Assembly: GCA_033675265.1 (NCBI GenBank)
Contig: JAUJYZ010001112.1
Span: 140,697-204,696, forward strand
Reading direction: 5' to 3'
From: Actinostola sp. cb2023
Taxonomy: Eukaryota; Cnidaria; Anthozoa; Actiniaria; Actinostolidae
DNA length: 64,000 nt
This document shows positions 43,657 through 55,946 of this stretch, piece by piece (position 1 is the stretch's first letter; every line of letters starts with the position of its first letter). The position numbers were made by a program, and so were the translations under genes. Under the pieces are notes generated by a model. That model had not been told where the DNA came from, ran no database searches, and saw only the letters and a list, made by a program, of their open reading frames with translations.

Positions 43657-44843
43657 ATCATTCGACTCATTTCTATCAATAAGGAATTTATTGAATATAA
43701 ACATCAAGAAAAAATATTGTAAAATGAGCTGCCATGTTTACACTGTGAATGATCAATTAAGTGCGCATGCTCAGACCGTTATTTGCAGCGAACATTGCTT
43801 AATCTTCACTGCGCATGCTCAGACCGTTATTTGTACGCAGTGATTTGCAGGTCTTTCAGCCAATCAGAAATGCGGATAGAAATGAGTCTAAAGATAAATG
43901 TATTTGTTTGTACTTTGCTAAAGTAATAGGACGATATATATATATATACAATGTAGTGTGTGCTGTATTGCTTAATATCTGTGCACTTACATGTAACATT
44001 GCTGCTATAGCAATTGTTAATTATTTATTTATGTATTGGCAATATTTAGGCAGAAATGCCCAATTCAGCGAAGCTGGTTTAAATGGGGCTCTGCAATTGT
44101 TTACAAGAAAAAAGAAGGAAGATTTCACATACTAATGTAATAGTGAGTGCACTAATGTAGTGAATTCTTTAGTGAATTGTTTATCGATATTAATCATCAT
44201 CATCACCACATAATAATGATGTTACTGTCAGCAATACCAAAAATCCAACACGAAATAAAAATATTTCTGGCTATTTAATCCCTTTGCATCAAATTGTTTT
44301 ATAAGTACAATTTAAAATAAAAGTATATATACGTATCACAGCTGTTCGGATGAGTCTGTACAGTCTGTAAATGTATTGACACTTAGCAGTAGTTTTACTT
44401 TTGTTTTACAATGTATTATTAGTGCTATATGTAAGTATTTGACTTCAATAAAAAAATAAAAAAAAAGTCTGTATAGTCTAACAACTCTAACAGCTTGGTT
44501 GTAGTCTAATCCCTGAGAAAAACATTTTAGTAACCACAACAGAATGATGTAACATAATTAAACAAACTAAAATATAAACATGTTTTTCAGTCTTACAATA
44601 TGAGTAGAACTTCTTTGATAAAAAAGCTAGTCCAAAACTCAATGTGAAAATACAAAATAAATATACTAAATTCCACTGAAAATCCTGTTCAAGAACTATT
44701 TGTCCTACCACAAATTTATTGTAAAAATTACTTTGTACACTTCATATACTGGAACAAACAGTGGAGAAAACAGCCCATTCGATGTGGCAATGCTTGTCGC
44801 CATACATAAGCTTTGTTTCTTTTGAGGTAAATACTCAACCATC
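43321..44843. other. Convergent intergenic region
   Basis: 3' flanks of paralog 3 and of the TRANK1-like gene. It includes a foldback element 43510-43652 (caattattggacgaggttga against its complement; inner arms caaaatatcgtgatttgtca) and a repeated motif gcgcatgctcagaccgttat at about 43763 and 43811. No coding seen. Confidence 0.55.
43510..43652. mobile_element. Foldback element
   Basis: Arms of about 45 bp: caattattggacgaggttga, aaaatatcgtgatttgtcag and the mirrored ctgacaaaatcacgatattt, gttcaataattg; inner arms cagattaattat/ataattaatctg. Confidence 0.75.
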
Positions 44844-45013
44844 CTATTTGTGATGTTTTCTTTGCCTTGCTTTGTGACTTTTCCCTTTTCTTTGGTTTCC
44901 TGAAGAGCCTGGCATAGGCTTTGGAAGAAGATCTCCAACTTCATCATCATATATATCATTGTAGATACCAGTACTATCCACTCCATTTGCTTCTTGCAAA
45001 CTTGAAGCTTGTA
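44844..45013 (-). CDS. TRANK1: Last exon of TRANK1-like gene
   Basis: Acceptor TTTCTCAG|TA, stop TAG at 44846-44844. An acidic stretch (YNDIYDDEVGDLLPKP) is followed by a strongly basic end (RKGKSHKARQRKHHK), a possible nuclear-targeting or nucleic-acid-binding tail. Confidence 0.75.
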
Positions 45014-48000
45014 CTGAGAAAAGAAAAGGGTTTGAAAGAAAACTAGTATATTTATAAATAAAGGTGATATTTTCTGGACACTTATTGATATACAATGTTA
45101 CCTATGGATCTACAGTTCCAGGCCAAGAAGTATTTGAAAACATTTCGTTGAATTTGCGCCATATAAATGTATATTTGGTATAACAATTTTACATACCTTG
45201 TTCTGTCATTTCCTTAATTTCTTGGATTTTCTTTTGTATTTTTTTCACAAGTGGTTTCAGGCCCTTGATGTCTTTCCACTTTTTGTCTTTCTCAATATCT
45301 TGCACTATTCTCCAGACCTTCTGCCTCATTTCATTGAGTCTTTGCATGTCCACGTCCAAATCTAGTTCTTTGGTATCCTTGTCATTGAGGGATTTAGCTT
45401 GTTCGAGCACTTTCTCAACACTTGTTATGTAAAACTCTTTGTATTCTTCAAATTCCAGCACATTGATCCGGTGTAATTCCTTTAATACATGATCTGAGGA
45501 AATAAACGAATCATTAGAATCGTTTTCGTACGAGTGGGAAGTAAGTTACGGTTCGTGTGGTGACCGTGCCGTGTTCGAGTATTCTGATTGGTTGAGGAAT
45601 GATTTTGTGCGCTGTGATTGGCTAAATAGATCTATGTCTTCGACCATAAGGTACGGACACACGGTACAGCATTGCCGGCAATGCGTACTATTGCAACGTG
45701 TGTATAGCTCTCATGCAATGTTGCAGAAGTAGGATCGTAATGTACTTCAATGCAAGGATGACACACCCTGCAACGAAAATGCCAGTGATATTGCGCGCAA
45801 TGTTGCCCAGTGTCTCCGCTCGGCACCTTATAGGTCGTTGACTTGGTGAAGATTCTCGGCTCGATTAATACGAAATGGTATCATGGAGAATTGTCTTTGT
45901 TAAGTAGATCTGTAATCTGATGTAACAATACCAAGAGAAACTACACGTACCTTCATAACGCTTAGGCTGTCCTTCAGAAGTTTCGGTAAAGTTAACTCCA
46001 CATATTGCACAAGCGGAAGAATCAACTTTAAACTCAGAGGACAAACGATCAACACTTGGAAGTAGCTCATTTTCGTCCTTGATGGCCTCCTTTTCCCGTT
46101 TACGTTTTTGGAGTTTCCTGAGCCAGTATTGACATTTGATTGCAGCAGTAATTAAGTCCCTCTGTTCCTGTTCCTCCTTCTCTCTTTCATGATCATCAGA
46201 AGAAATCAAATGCTGGTCACTCTCGAAGTCATCTTGAGCCTCGAGCTCTTCCTCTTTCGTTTCACGTTCAGATTGGACGGGGCGATAAGAATCTGTGCTG
46301 TGATCGTGAGAGATGCCAGCTCTGATTTTGGATACATCTACGGAAAGCATCAGGCTGTAATTAAGAGGTTGAGCAACCTTTCGATTCAAATTTATTGACG
46401 ACTCGTTAAATCGTACGTCGAAGAGTTTTTCACCATTTCGAGCACCAAGAAGAGTTTTCAAAATTCCCACCAAATCGCCAAAACTGCTTGCGTCGTTCAG
46501 TTTTTGGAAAGCTTCTTTCAAATGTCCAGGCAATGACATAGGCGGGACAACTAAAAACATGTCATGAAGAATAATCCCTTGGCAATCAACAGGAAGGATA
46601 TTTCCACAATTCACCAACATCGTCAGAGCAAGAACCAGGACTCTTTCAGCCACTCCTGACAAAACAAGCGTTTCAGTCTCCCTCGAGGAGAATGTGTCCA
46701 AGAACACATTGAAACGTTTGCAGAACTTCCCGAACATCAAGTTAACGATATGAGAAAGAAGGCTCTGTATTTGTCTTAGGCATTTTTGCTCTTCTTGGAA
46801 AGTGGATAGAGACCTTGCATATTCATCAACTGCTCGGACAGCCCAGTAATGGTTTCTTCGTGTGCAGTTCATCTCGTCGGTAAATTTTAACCTGGACAAG
46901 TAGCTTTCAGGAAGGCAAGATGAAAAACCTTGGTGTCGCGTTTTCAACCTGGTAGCCATTACTAGAGCGATAGTCAGTTGATGCTCGAGTATCATCACTG
47001 TGCTGGCAATTGAGGGATAGTCCAATGAGTGGGATTTAGCAACATATCCTAGAAAACGTCTAGAGGTTTCGTGTAGAGATTGAACCACATCAGCATAAAC
47101 ATGAAGGATTTTCTTCCCCCTTTCCCAATAACGGAAGAAGATCTCAAAGCCGGACTGATCACCAGTCGGAAACATTCCATTCTCATGCATCAGTTTCATT
47201 CTGTCTTCGTGTGTCTTGGAAAGCGTTAAGTTTCTGAAAGAAACTTCTTTTTCACGGAGGAACCTTACCATCCAGTCCTGCATATTCAGGATCTGTCTTA
47301 GATGAGAGATGTGAAGGAGGGTGTCAATGGAAAGAGCCTTCATTTCCAGTTCCTTACAAAGATAGTCACAGAACGACATAAGTATTGGCTTTACAGCATG
47401 GTGAGTTTGAACCTTTCCGATTTGTTCCAAAGACATTTGCTGAGTGTTGGGTCCTGCATCTGGAAACATGAACTGTACGAGCAGCTTGCAAGATCGGTAT
47501 TCCTTGCACTCCTGTGTAAGCATACGTTCTCTTGTTCGTGGTAGGATTTTAGAATCTGTGAAACGCTTCAGTTCGTTTTGGAATTTGTCAGTTATTCCAT
47601 CTAGATAGACCCAGTTAAACAGAACTTCAAAGCGTTCATTGAATGCCATTCCAGTGGGAGAGACTTGATCAGAATTTACTTCTAGCTTGGACTTGAAGAA
47701 TTGCGTAATTTTATGAACAAGGTTGACAGCTTTGCCCATAAGATGACTGGCAATCACATCATATGCTTCCCTCGTATTGACATCCCGCTCTTCCAAGTTG
47801 GAACTACCTTGATAGGAGATGTCCCTGTGTGGAAGCTGTTGAAACCTCTCCAGCGTTTTTGTACGATACCTACGCACGTTTTGGTCTTGTACTCTGGAAA
47901 GTCCAAAAAATTGTTCACATACAGCAATCGTCTTTTGCTTGTCCGTTTTCAGCTGAGTGTAGGGTTTATGAAGATTAATGATTAACTCTAGAACTCTTTC

Positions 48001-51000
48001 CATGGCTCGTACAATTATCCTATAGTAAAACTGGTCAACATCGTGTTCAAGCCAGTCCTCTACAACTTCAACTTCACCACAGACATTGGAATTGATATGA
48101 AAGATTTTTCCAGACTCGGTGATATTGTGGATGTCATTCCGCTGCCGACCAACTAGAAGCAGAGCTTCTGCTTCGCCATTTTTGTCTCCACAGCGGCTGT
48201 AGTACTTGATTGCATCCTTTAGCAATGCCTCTATAGTCTCCTGATTTCCAGAATTGGGCAGGGACCGTGCCTCATACAAATTGCAGTCAGCGAGAAATTT
48301 GTGATCTTTGGAGTATTTCATCGCTTCTTTGAATCTCCCATGAAGCTGGAGAAAGCGAGCTGCATCTTCTTTACTGTCATCGTCCACAAGAGCTCGGGCT
48401 GCTTCTTCAATACAGCCATTCTTCTTGAGAAAAGAAATGCGGTCGATGGAAGGAAGGCGCTGCAAGACAGCTTCCATTTCTTGCTTTTGGTCTTCATTCA
48501 AATACGTTTCTGCCAGTTTATAACAAAGACGTTCAATGGTTCTATTTGGTTTGGGCGGGATAATTCCTTGGTTCGCCAATGATCTGTCTACCTTCAATGA
48601 ATTGTACCGTTCCAGTACTTGAATGGCGTTTTCGTAGAGCTTTGCTTCACAGAAGATCTCTATCGCTTGGTTGTAGTTGTTCATTTGTTCCATACACTGA
48701 CTGGCTTCCTCACAGCATCTTTCGGAACGGAAGATCTTCGAAGCTTCTGCAAACTTAAGAAAACGAAAATATTTTGCTTTTACTTTTTCTAGATGGAAAG
48801 ACAATGGATTAGCAAAAAAAACACAGTATTTATTTAATTACATACCCTTTCCATCTTTTTGTACAGCATTGCGAGAAGCAGCTTCTCACGGGCATTATGC
48901 AAACACACCACAGCTTCATCTGGCATACTACATTCCAAAAACTGTGTGGCAGCAATGCAGAATTTCTCCTTCATTTGTTTGGGATTGCTTCGACACTTGA
49001 AAGCTTCCTGGGCTTGTTTTTGTGCCTTGCACTTACGAACCATAATCTCATATTCACCGAAAGTATAGCATTTTTCGGCTACATCCCATAAACCTTTGTT
49101 GTAAAAGAACCGCCCCTGGTCTCTCCATTCAGACTTGTCAGAGCCCTCTGCAAACATAGATGTCAATGTTGTTGTGCTTCTTTCGTCTTGGTCATCTAGA
49201 GTAATTGCACGTACGAGGTCTAGACTTCGGAAGTATTCAAACATTGGACCACGGTTTTCTTCGTCTTCGTCGAAAAACCACACATTCACCCTGGCTCTGG
49301 TGATTGCCGTGTACAGAAACTTCAACTCGGAGTTTAAAACCTTGTGTTTTTCATGATTGAATTCAAGGGGCCGAGTCTTCAAATTCAGGTCTTCTTCTCG
49401 AATTTCCACAAGGCCTGTGACTCCAGAATGACCTTCTGCTTGGCATTTGCCGATGTAGCTGGCTACAACTCTCCATTCTTTTCTAGCCTATAAATCATAA
49501 TTAATATTCAGTTTAATTTGAACACAACGGACCGACATATATGGCACACTATTAATACAAGATGAATGAAGTTATTGGGACCCTTGGAGTATACACTATT
49601 CTATCTTATAGCACTTACGTGTGAATCCTTGAAGAAATTGTAGATGAGAACATCATCAAATTCCAGGCCTTTGGCTTCGTAGATGGTAAGTACTAAGCCA
49701 TGCTTTAATTCCTCTGGCATGTTGTCACGAGCTTCTTCAGACACCACAAGTACGGCCTGATGAGCTCCAAATTCAATCCTTGAAGCATGCCGCTTGTTTC
49801 CCCTCAAAATCATTGCTAAATCGGTCAAGCTACATGACTCCAGTAGAACTGGTTTGGGACCCTCAAACAAGCCACAGTCTTTATTGAGCTTATCAAACGA
49901 TTCAGGAAAGTAATGCAGCAATAAATTTACTATGCTTGATGCCAGCCTTAGAATGCCTGCATGAGAGCGATAATTGTGCGTCAGTTGGTATAGTCGGTCT
50001 GGTACTCTAACTGGCTCTTTCGACGTCAATAGATCAGAAGTCTTGATGGCATGGAACAGAGTTTTCAGGTCTTCAAAACGGAATGCTATTCCTCTCATGA
50101 TGCTCTGTGCTGTATCTCCAGTGAAAAACATCCTATTTGGAAAGCGGCAGCAATGGATGAGCAAAGACAATTCTGCTTGAGTGAAATCTTGCGTTTCATC
50201 AACATAAATGTTGTGAATAGACCATTCAAGTTCACGGTTTTCCATCAGCCGGTTGTGCAAATTGTAGACCAAATCTGCCTCGTCGAACATCCTTTTGGAG
50301 CTACGAATGATATTTTGATAGCTCGTGAACAGCTGGTAGACTGTTGATCTGTCTCCCATAAAGTTGGGCGCTCTTTTTCGACCAAGTTCCTTGTACTCAT
50401 CACAAGAAAGATAGCCAGTACTGGTTTTAAGCGCTTCAGCAGACCCCTTGATAAATGATCGAATTTCTGTCCACACCAGGGTTGGATGGTAGTCGTTTTT
50501 CACTGATTTCTTCATCTTTGGCCATAGTTCGTTCATGAATACTTGATAAGTTACTTCTCTCTTGTTACTCCTAACTTTGCTAGACTTTGGATTTTGTTGG
50601 TCCTCCTTTTCTGCGACAGCATGAGCATGTTCCCCTTCTTCTTCGAGTTCGTCTTCTTCATCGTCATCATCTGGAATGAAGTGCAAGTGCATGTCCTCCT
50701 GGCCCCACCCTTCAATTTTCCTCAACAAGCTTCCGTCCGCTGTACGTTGAAAGAAAGGAATTCCAGGTAATGACGCATCAAGCAATAGCAACCAATCACG
50801 TGCACCAACAAACAATGGCCAGGCCTCTTCACCAATGTCTTTGATGTGATTCGGAAGAGAATCTTCGGAAACGGTCATGGCTTTGGTGTCAGGACAAGCA
50901 TTTCTCAGCTCCTTAAAGTTCTTCTGAACTTCGCTGCACAGGACTGTGTTTTTTGTAATGAACATTTGATGAAGATGTTCGTAATATCCCGGTGAATTAT

Positions 51001-54000
51001 CTTCAGCTTCTTGGATCTCCATGGCTTCAGTGGCTTTTTCGTCAGGGTCTACGTATTCTGAAGAAGGTTCAGAAAAATACAAATTCCTTTCCGTTTCAGA
51101 GCTTTGGTGGGAAGGAACTGCCGCCATTGCCTGGGAGGGAACATCACTTCTCGTTTCACTGACAGATCTCTCTTCTTCATCACCTGTGGTTTCTGCTGGA
51201 ACATACTTGGGAAGGTGGGGACCTGCAGTGACGGCTTTCTCCCAATAGTTCTGAAATTCTGTCCAAAGACGATACAGACAGCAAGTGGTTTTGCCTGTGC
51301 CACTTCGACCAAGTAGAATAATGGTACAAGCTTTATCTGGTTTCAAATTGATAATTGCATGTTCAAGCTCAGTCACTTTAAATGGGAAGTCGATTTTCGT
51401 TTTTTGATCACCATCTAGCAACGTGTCAATTAAAGCAGACGTAAAAGAGTAGAACTTCAAGATGTGATACTCGTTTTCTTCGGAGCTTGCGGGTGGAAAA
51501 AATACATCATTATACTCCATGGCAGGCTGTTCGTCCGAGCTCTTCTTTCGTTCTTGGTAATAAGATGGAAGAGACAACTGGTTATTGGAGTCTTGTTTGT
51601 GTTTCTTCATTCCCTTCAGATTTGATTTGATGATGCAATGGGATCCGCGGTCATGGGATTTGACTACATTTTGAATTCTGTGATCTAAGTCTCCGTGATC
51701 CAATACAATATCCCAAACACGAATGATGTCAGAGTATATCAAACCATGGTCAGATGCTGACAGTCTCAGCTCTGGATCGTTGCTGCATCTTGGAGAAAAA
51801 GCAATGGTCTTTTCCCATATTATTCTCGCACTCCTTGTTAATCGGGACTCGTACAAAAGTATTCCCCTTTCTTTTGGTTCACCTTCCAGTCTTTTACACA
51901 GCTTTTTACTACTCCATCGTCCTTCAGCCAGCATGCGAATCTTTTCAATAACTTGCTTCTTTGTCTTTTCGGTGACCTTTTTACTTCTCATCGTCTTCCA
52001 GACATTTTCAGTACAGTCGACTTCCCAAGTGAGGTTTTCGAAATGCGATGTTGTTTCATCTGCTTCATCTCCGGCTTCTTCGTTGTTTTCAGTTTGAGGA
52101 GGGGTTTCACCTTCTTCTCTGCAAGTTTCTGACACATTTTCTTGTTCTTCATTTTCAGCATCTTCTTCCAAAAGTTCAATCAGCTCATCTGGAATTGCTT
52201 CTTCGCTGAGTTTCTGTTGGGTCGAGACATCTGGTTCCTCAATGATCAAATTTTCAATTAGACATTGCAAATACTTTCTTTCCTCCTCTATCTTTCTTTT
52301 AGTAATGTCCACTTTAGACTTTGATTGTTTAACGTTAATAGGTGAAGATTGTGGTTCCTCCACATCCATGTCCTGTTCCTCTGATGTCTCGCTAACCCTT
52401 TCCTCTGTTATTTCTTCTTGGCGTTCCTTTATTGACAACAAAAGCTGACTATCTTTGTTGTTTTCTGTTCTGCTGTGCTGTTTGTTTTCTTCTACTGGCT
52501 TTGGAGTGTATTCCTTTATAAATTTCTGTAACATCCTGTTACGGTCATCCCTCTTGTTGCAACAGTCTTTAGGTCGCTTCCCTTGTTTATTTGGAATGTC
52601 AGGGTTAATCTTTGCATTTATGAGGCGTTTTACGACCTTGCACTTGTTGTTATTGATCTTTCCGCTCATGGCACGATTGTACAGGGAATTTCCATTCGAA
52701 TCTTGGACATTTTCGATATCAGAGTGACCAGAATTTAGAAGAATCTCCAATATCTGTACATCTCCTAAGCGAAAAATAAGGAACCAATTAATTCCAGTCT
52801 TTGAGAAATAATTTATTTTTGGAAACCAAATTTTAAAAGGTTGTATATCATCTTTTGGATAAATCCATATGTGGTTGGTAGTTATATAAAAAAAAAATCA
52901 TAGTTAATTTTGAACGATGAATATTGTTTCTATGCGCTTGGTCACACGATAGTAAGATGTACCTGTATCAATGGCAGTAAGAACTACATTGTGAATTAAA
53001 GGCTGATTGTTGTCCGTCTTCACACAGGGATTGGCTCCATGGTCTAACAGCACTCTTATCACCTCTTCATTCTTTTTTGATGTAGACGACACCAGCGGAG
53101 TGGCGTTGCCTCTAAGACCGTCAACCTTTGCACCGTGGTTCAAAAGGGCTTCAAGCGTTTCAGGCTTGGATGAGAAATTTGCCGAGACAACATCCTCTAT
53201 GGGGACCCGTTCAGCGCTGATACGATTTGTTGCCAAACCCCCTTTCCTGATTTCATGCTTTTCTGGTCCACCGCCACCAAGGTAAAGCAAACGAAGAAGT
53301 TCCCAGTTTTCTGACTGAACTGCCTCTTCGTGTATTTGTTGAATTGAAGCTTTTGAAACTTCAGTTGTGAGAGTAGTTGTCCCTTCTAAAAATAAGTACA
53401 TGAGGTGGACTTTGTTAAAAACAATTATTCCACGAAATCGAGTCGTACATGAGCTGATAGCCAACGAGGCGCTAGCCGAGTAGTCATGTACGACGAGATT
53501 GAGTGGAATAATTGTTTATTATATAGACAACCACTGGATTGTGAGAAATATAACATTTGTTTTTATTTTTAGTGCGGCAAAACCGGTTTGCGCACTGATG
53601 CCATTGTTGAAAATCTCCAACTTTCTCTACTCGTGGTATATGAGCTCATAGCCTACTAGCAGAGTAGCCAATCAAAGCGCGCGCTTGCTCATATCCATGC
53701 CGTGGTTGTCTATATATAATAAGCATCAATATCCATAACCTTTCACTGTCCGAGTGGGATTCATTGTGTACCCACTGGTCCCCACTGGTCCCCACTACAT
53801 ACCTGGTAAGTTCACTGCGATGTCTAATGCTTCTCTAAGGTATTGTTTGTGTACTATGGAATGGCCAACAGCCTTCAGGCACTGAATTAAGGCTGAGAAC
53901 GTTTTGCTGGGACGCTGAAGGTTCTTATAGCACGAAACCAAACACATGTGACCCTATTAAGATATATTACTATAGATAAGAAACGGAGTCAGGGTTAAGA

Positions 54001-54805
54001 GATCAAGGAAGTTTAACTGAGACTGGGTCGCACTGGGATGGAGTGAAAGCAAAGCATGGGAGACGTACAAATTCGAACTGAAGTATGTCAAGTATAATCT
54101 CTCATACCTCCACCTGTTCCGGCTTGATAGCAGTTGCACTTTTACCATCCTCAATAGCTTGTGAATAGTCGTTGATTGCTCTGTAAGCATTTGATCGCAG
54201 ACAGAGCAACTCAAACCGCAACTTCTCGTTGCTCGGTGGAGCATAATTCATGGCAAGCGTGAGATAACTGGGTACTTCATCGTGCATTTCGTTGATGGCT
54301 AAAACCTGTCCACGTTGTTGCCACTTCACTGCCTCGATCTAATAAAATTTCAAGAATGTATTAGAAATGTTTATATTTAATGCCATTATTTATGTAGAAT
54401 CATTGGAAGCATTTGATCGACGGAAGTGAGGTAAAATCGAATAAAAAAGAAATGGTTTCCTTCGAATTGTTCTTTGGTTTTCATGTTTTTGGGTCATACA
54501 CAGCCGTTGAAAAAAGGTTGTCTTAAGAATACTGAATACTATACATGTAAATCATTGTGATCACTAACCTCTGATTTGATCGGTGAAACCTTAAAGCAAT
54601 CTCTGCCCTTTAAGATACAATCGTCGTACCACCGCAACTCGAAGGAAATGTCAGACAGAGCTCTCAATGCTTCGCATTTAGCCGATTTATCTTTGGCTGC
54701 TTCAGGATACTCCAGTGCAAGAGAGTAAAACTGCTTTGCTCTTACAAATTCCCTGGACTTTAAGGCTTTACGACCCAAGCTTAACCACTGACTGAAGTGG
54801 GGAGC
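44844..54805 (-). CDS. TRANK1: TRANK1-like TPR/ankyrin/SF1-helicase giant gene
   Basis: Exons in transcription order: 54805-54569, 54338-54108, 53953-53803, 53385-52963, 52764-49619, 49487-48846, 48788-45951, 45493-45197, 45013-44844. The product is about 2,700 residues: TPR motifs, ankyrin repeats, an acidic linker, a UvrD-like helicase core, a long alpha-helical region, a C2H2-like segment and a basic tail. The order and size match TPR and ankyrin repeat-containing protein 1. The biochemical role of that family is unsettled; helicase motifs I, II, III, V and VI are present here, so nucleic-acid-dependent ATPase activity is possible. No ATG or promoter was found for the first listed exon, so 5' exons are missing or are those of the degraded set at 55.8-63.9 kb. 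The junction 48846/48788 does not keep frame with the obvious donor. Confidence 0.85.
45197..45493 (-). CDS. TRANK1: Exon encoding helical segment and zinc-finger second half
   Basis: Acceptor TTCCTCAG|AT and donor CAAG|GTATGT, phase 1-1. DHVLKELHRINVLEFEEYKE supplies two histidines that, with CAICGVNF at the end of the previous exon, form a C2..H2-like zinc-finger pattern split by the intron. The rest is coiled-coil-like (QRLNEMRQKVWRIVQDIEKD). Confidence 0.8.
45649..45831. mobile_element. Inverted-repeat element in TRANK1-like intron
   Basis: Outer arms ataaggtacggacac / gtctccgctcggcacctta and inner arms cattgccggcaatg-like / gcgcaatgttgcc. Degenerate. It follows a degraded cgtacgagtgggaagtaagt motif like the element at 63303. 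Confidence 0.5.
45951..48788 (-). CDS. TRANK1: Large alpha-helical exon of TRANK1-like gene
   Basis: 945 codons without a stop, donor GAAG|GTACGT. It starts with TPR-like helices (ASKIFRSERCCEEASQCMEQ, NNYNQAIEIFCEAKLYENAI, FKEAMKYSKDHKFLADCNLY) and continues as a long soluble helical region. It ends with an acidic/basic linker and SSACAICGVNFTETSEGQPK. The post-helicase helical block is typical of the family. Confidence 0.88.
48846..49487 (-). CDS. TRANK1: Helicase motif VI exon
   Basis: Acceptor TTATAG|GCT (exon start 49487). ARKEWRVVASYIGKCQAEGH, then ELKFLYTAITRARVNVWFFD, the SF1 motif VI (YTAITRAR) with its arginine finger, and then TPR-like helices. The visible donor AGG|GTATGT (exon end 48846) is phase 0, while the next exon needs phase 1. 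A weaker donor GTAT|GTAATT (48842) joined to the third AG of the next exon (exon start 48776) would give a readable junction. Confidence 0.82.
49619..52764 (-). CDS. TRANK1: Giant exon: ankyrin end, acidic linker, SF1 helicase core
   Basis: 1048 codons, acceptor TTCGCTTAG|GA, donor CAC|GTAAGT. It opens with ankyrin sequence (DVQILEILLNSGHSDIENVQ, LINAKINPDIPNKQGKRPKD), followed by about 200 residues of Glu/Lys/Ser-rich linker. The helicase core follows: Walker A ILLGRSGTGKTTCCLYRLW near codon 480, Walker B IYVDETQDFTQAELSLL near 850, motif III MFFTGDTAQSI, motif IV-like LTHNYRSHAGILRLASSIVN, and motif V LTIYEAKGLEFDDVLIYNFF near the 3' end. UvrD-like ordering with DETQD for the usual DExQD. 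Confidence 0.92.
52963..53385 (-). CDS. TRANK1: Ankyrin repeat exon
   Basis: Acceptor TTTTTAG|AA, donor ACAG|GTACAT, phase 1-1. QQIHEEAVQSENWELLRLLY, LEALLNHGAKVDGLRGNATP and VIRVLLDHGANPCVKTDNNQ are successive ankyrin units. Confidence 0.88.
53418..53720. mobile_element. Two nested palindromes in TRANK1-like intron
   Basis: The first, 53418-53517, is a near-perfect inverted repeat (aaacaattattccacgaaat ... gtggaataattgttt) with inner arms gtcgtacatga/tcatgtacgac. It is followed by arms tatatagacaaccactgg / ccgtggttgtctatatata spanning about 53518-53720. Confidence 0.7.
53803..53953 (-). CDS. TRANK1: TPR exon
   Basis: Acceptor CTTAATAG|GGT, donor CCAG|GTATGT, phase 0 to 1. GHMCLVSCYKNLQRPSKTFS and LREALDIAVNLP are TPR-like helices. 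The degraded set has a counterpart at 59287-59405. Confidence 0.75.
54108..54338 (-). CDS. TRANK1: TPR exon
   Basis: Acceptor TTTATTAG|ATC, donor GTGGAG|GTATGA, 77 codons in phase 0. WQQRGQVLAINEMHDEVPSY, LAMNYAPPSNEKLRFELLCL, RSNAYRAINDYSQAIEDGKS form TPR repeats. Confidence 0.85.
54569..54805 (-). CDS. TRANK1: TPR exon, first recognisable exon of the intact set
   Basis: Acceptor CGTCCTAG|GCT, donor TCAGAG|GTTAGT, 79 codons in phase 0. WLSLGRKALKSREFVRAKQF, YSLALEYPEAAKDKSAKCEA, LRALSDISFELRWYDDCILK match TPR helices. It has an acceptor, so it is not the first exon. Confidence 0.8.
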
Positions 54806-54844
54806 CTAGGACGAAACATATGCATGGTTTCAATGAACAAGAAC

Positions 54845-55690
54845 AAAGTACAGTGGCACCTCTATTAAGCGGCCACCCTCGGGACATTGGCAAGTGGCCG
54901 CTAAATAGAGACTAGTCACTTAATAGAGGTGTAAAACAATGTGAAAGCACTCTTTCGAACATTGACCACTGGCCGTTAAATGGAGGATGGCCGCTTATTA
55001 GATGGCCGCTTATTAGATGGCCGCTTAATAGAGGTGTAAAACAATGTGAAAGCACTCTTTCGAACATTGACCACTGGCCGTTAAATGGAGGATGGCCGCT
55101 TATTAGATGGCCGCTTATTAGAGGTGTAAAACAATGTGAAAGCACTCTTTCGAACATTGACCACTGGCCGTTAAATGGAGGATGGCCGCTTATTAGATGG
55201 CCGCTTATTAGAGGTGTAAAACAATGTGAAAGCACTCTTTCGAACATTGACCACTGGCCGTTAAATGGAGGATGGCCGCTTATTAGATGGCCGCTTAATA
55301 GAGGTGTAGCTGAAACAATGTGAAAGCACTCTTTCGAACATTGACCACTGGCCGTTAAATGGAGGATGGCCGCTTATTAGATGGCCGCTTAATAGAGGTG
55401 TAACTGAAACAATGTGAAAGCACTCTTTCGAACATTGACCACTGGCCGTTAAATGGAGGATGGCCGCTTATTAGATGGCCGCTTAATAGAGGTGTAAAAC
55501 AATGTGAAAGCACTCTTTCGAACATTGACCACTGGCCGTTAAATGGAGGATGGCCGCTTATTAGATGGCCGCTTAATAGAGGTGTAAAACAATGTGAAAG
55601 CACTCTTTCAGACATTGACCACTGGCCGCTAAATATAGGCTGGCCGCTTACCGGTGATATATAGGTGTCCGCCTAATAGGGGTTCGACTG
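54845..55690. repeat. GGCCGCTTATTAGA minisatellite inside a foldback element
   Basis: About eight units of 90-105 bp (gtaaaacaatgtgaaagcac ... gaccactggccgttaaatgg ... aggatggccgcttattagat; landmarks at 54931, 55036, 55126, 55216). The ends, acagtggcacctctattaag and cctaataggggttcgactgt, look like inverted termini of a dispersed element whose interior has expanded. Confidence 0.85.
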
Positions 55691-55821
55691 TAGTATGTGT
55701 AAATACAATACTAAGTGCGCTTTTCCATATGACTGGACAAACTGGTTTGTACGCTCGTTTTAATACGGAACGCGCATCAGTTGGATGGGCCTAAAAATCG
55801 TGACCTGGTATCAAGGTAGAC

Positions 55822-55946
55822 CTATGTGCGCTTTCAAGATGGCGACGTTCGATGCTGTCAGTCAGCAACTGAAAGTCAAAATATTCATCCACTGTGCGTA
55901 CTGTGACGCTGAAGGGTCTTGCAACACAGGACAACAAAGGGGTGAG
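55822..55946 (-). CDS. Ankyrin-like exon of the second TRANK1-like set
   Basis: Acceptor GTCTTACAG|CTC and candidate donor CATAG|GTCTAC. LTPLLSCVARPFSVTVRTVD, then FQLLTDSIERRHLESAH. It follows in frame from the preceding exon (FDPW then LTPLL), as an ankyrin repeat would. Confidence 0.55.

Noticed and set aside
46189..52727. Many plus-strand frames of 60-124 codons opposite the TRANK1-like exons
   Set aside because: Antisense shadows of long real exons.
54912..55615. Minus-strand repeat frames (FERVLSHCFTP units)
   Set aside because: Encoded by the GGCCGCTTATTAGA minisatellite within a foldback element; intronic.
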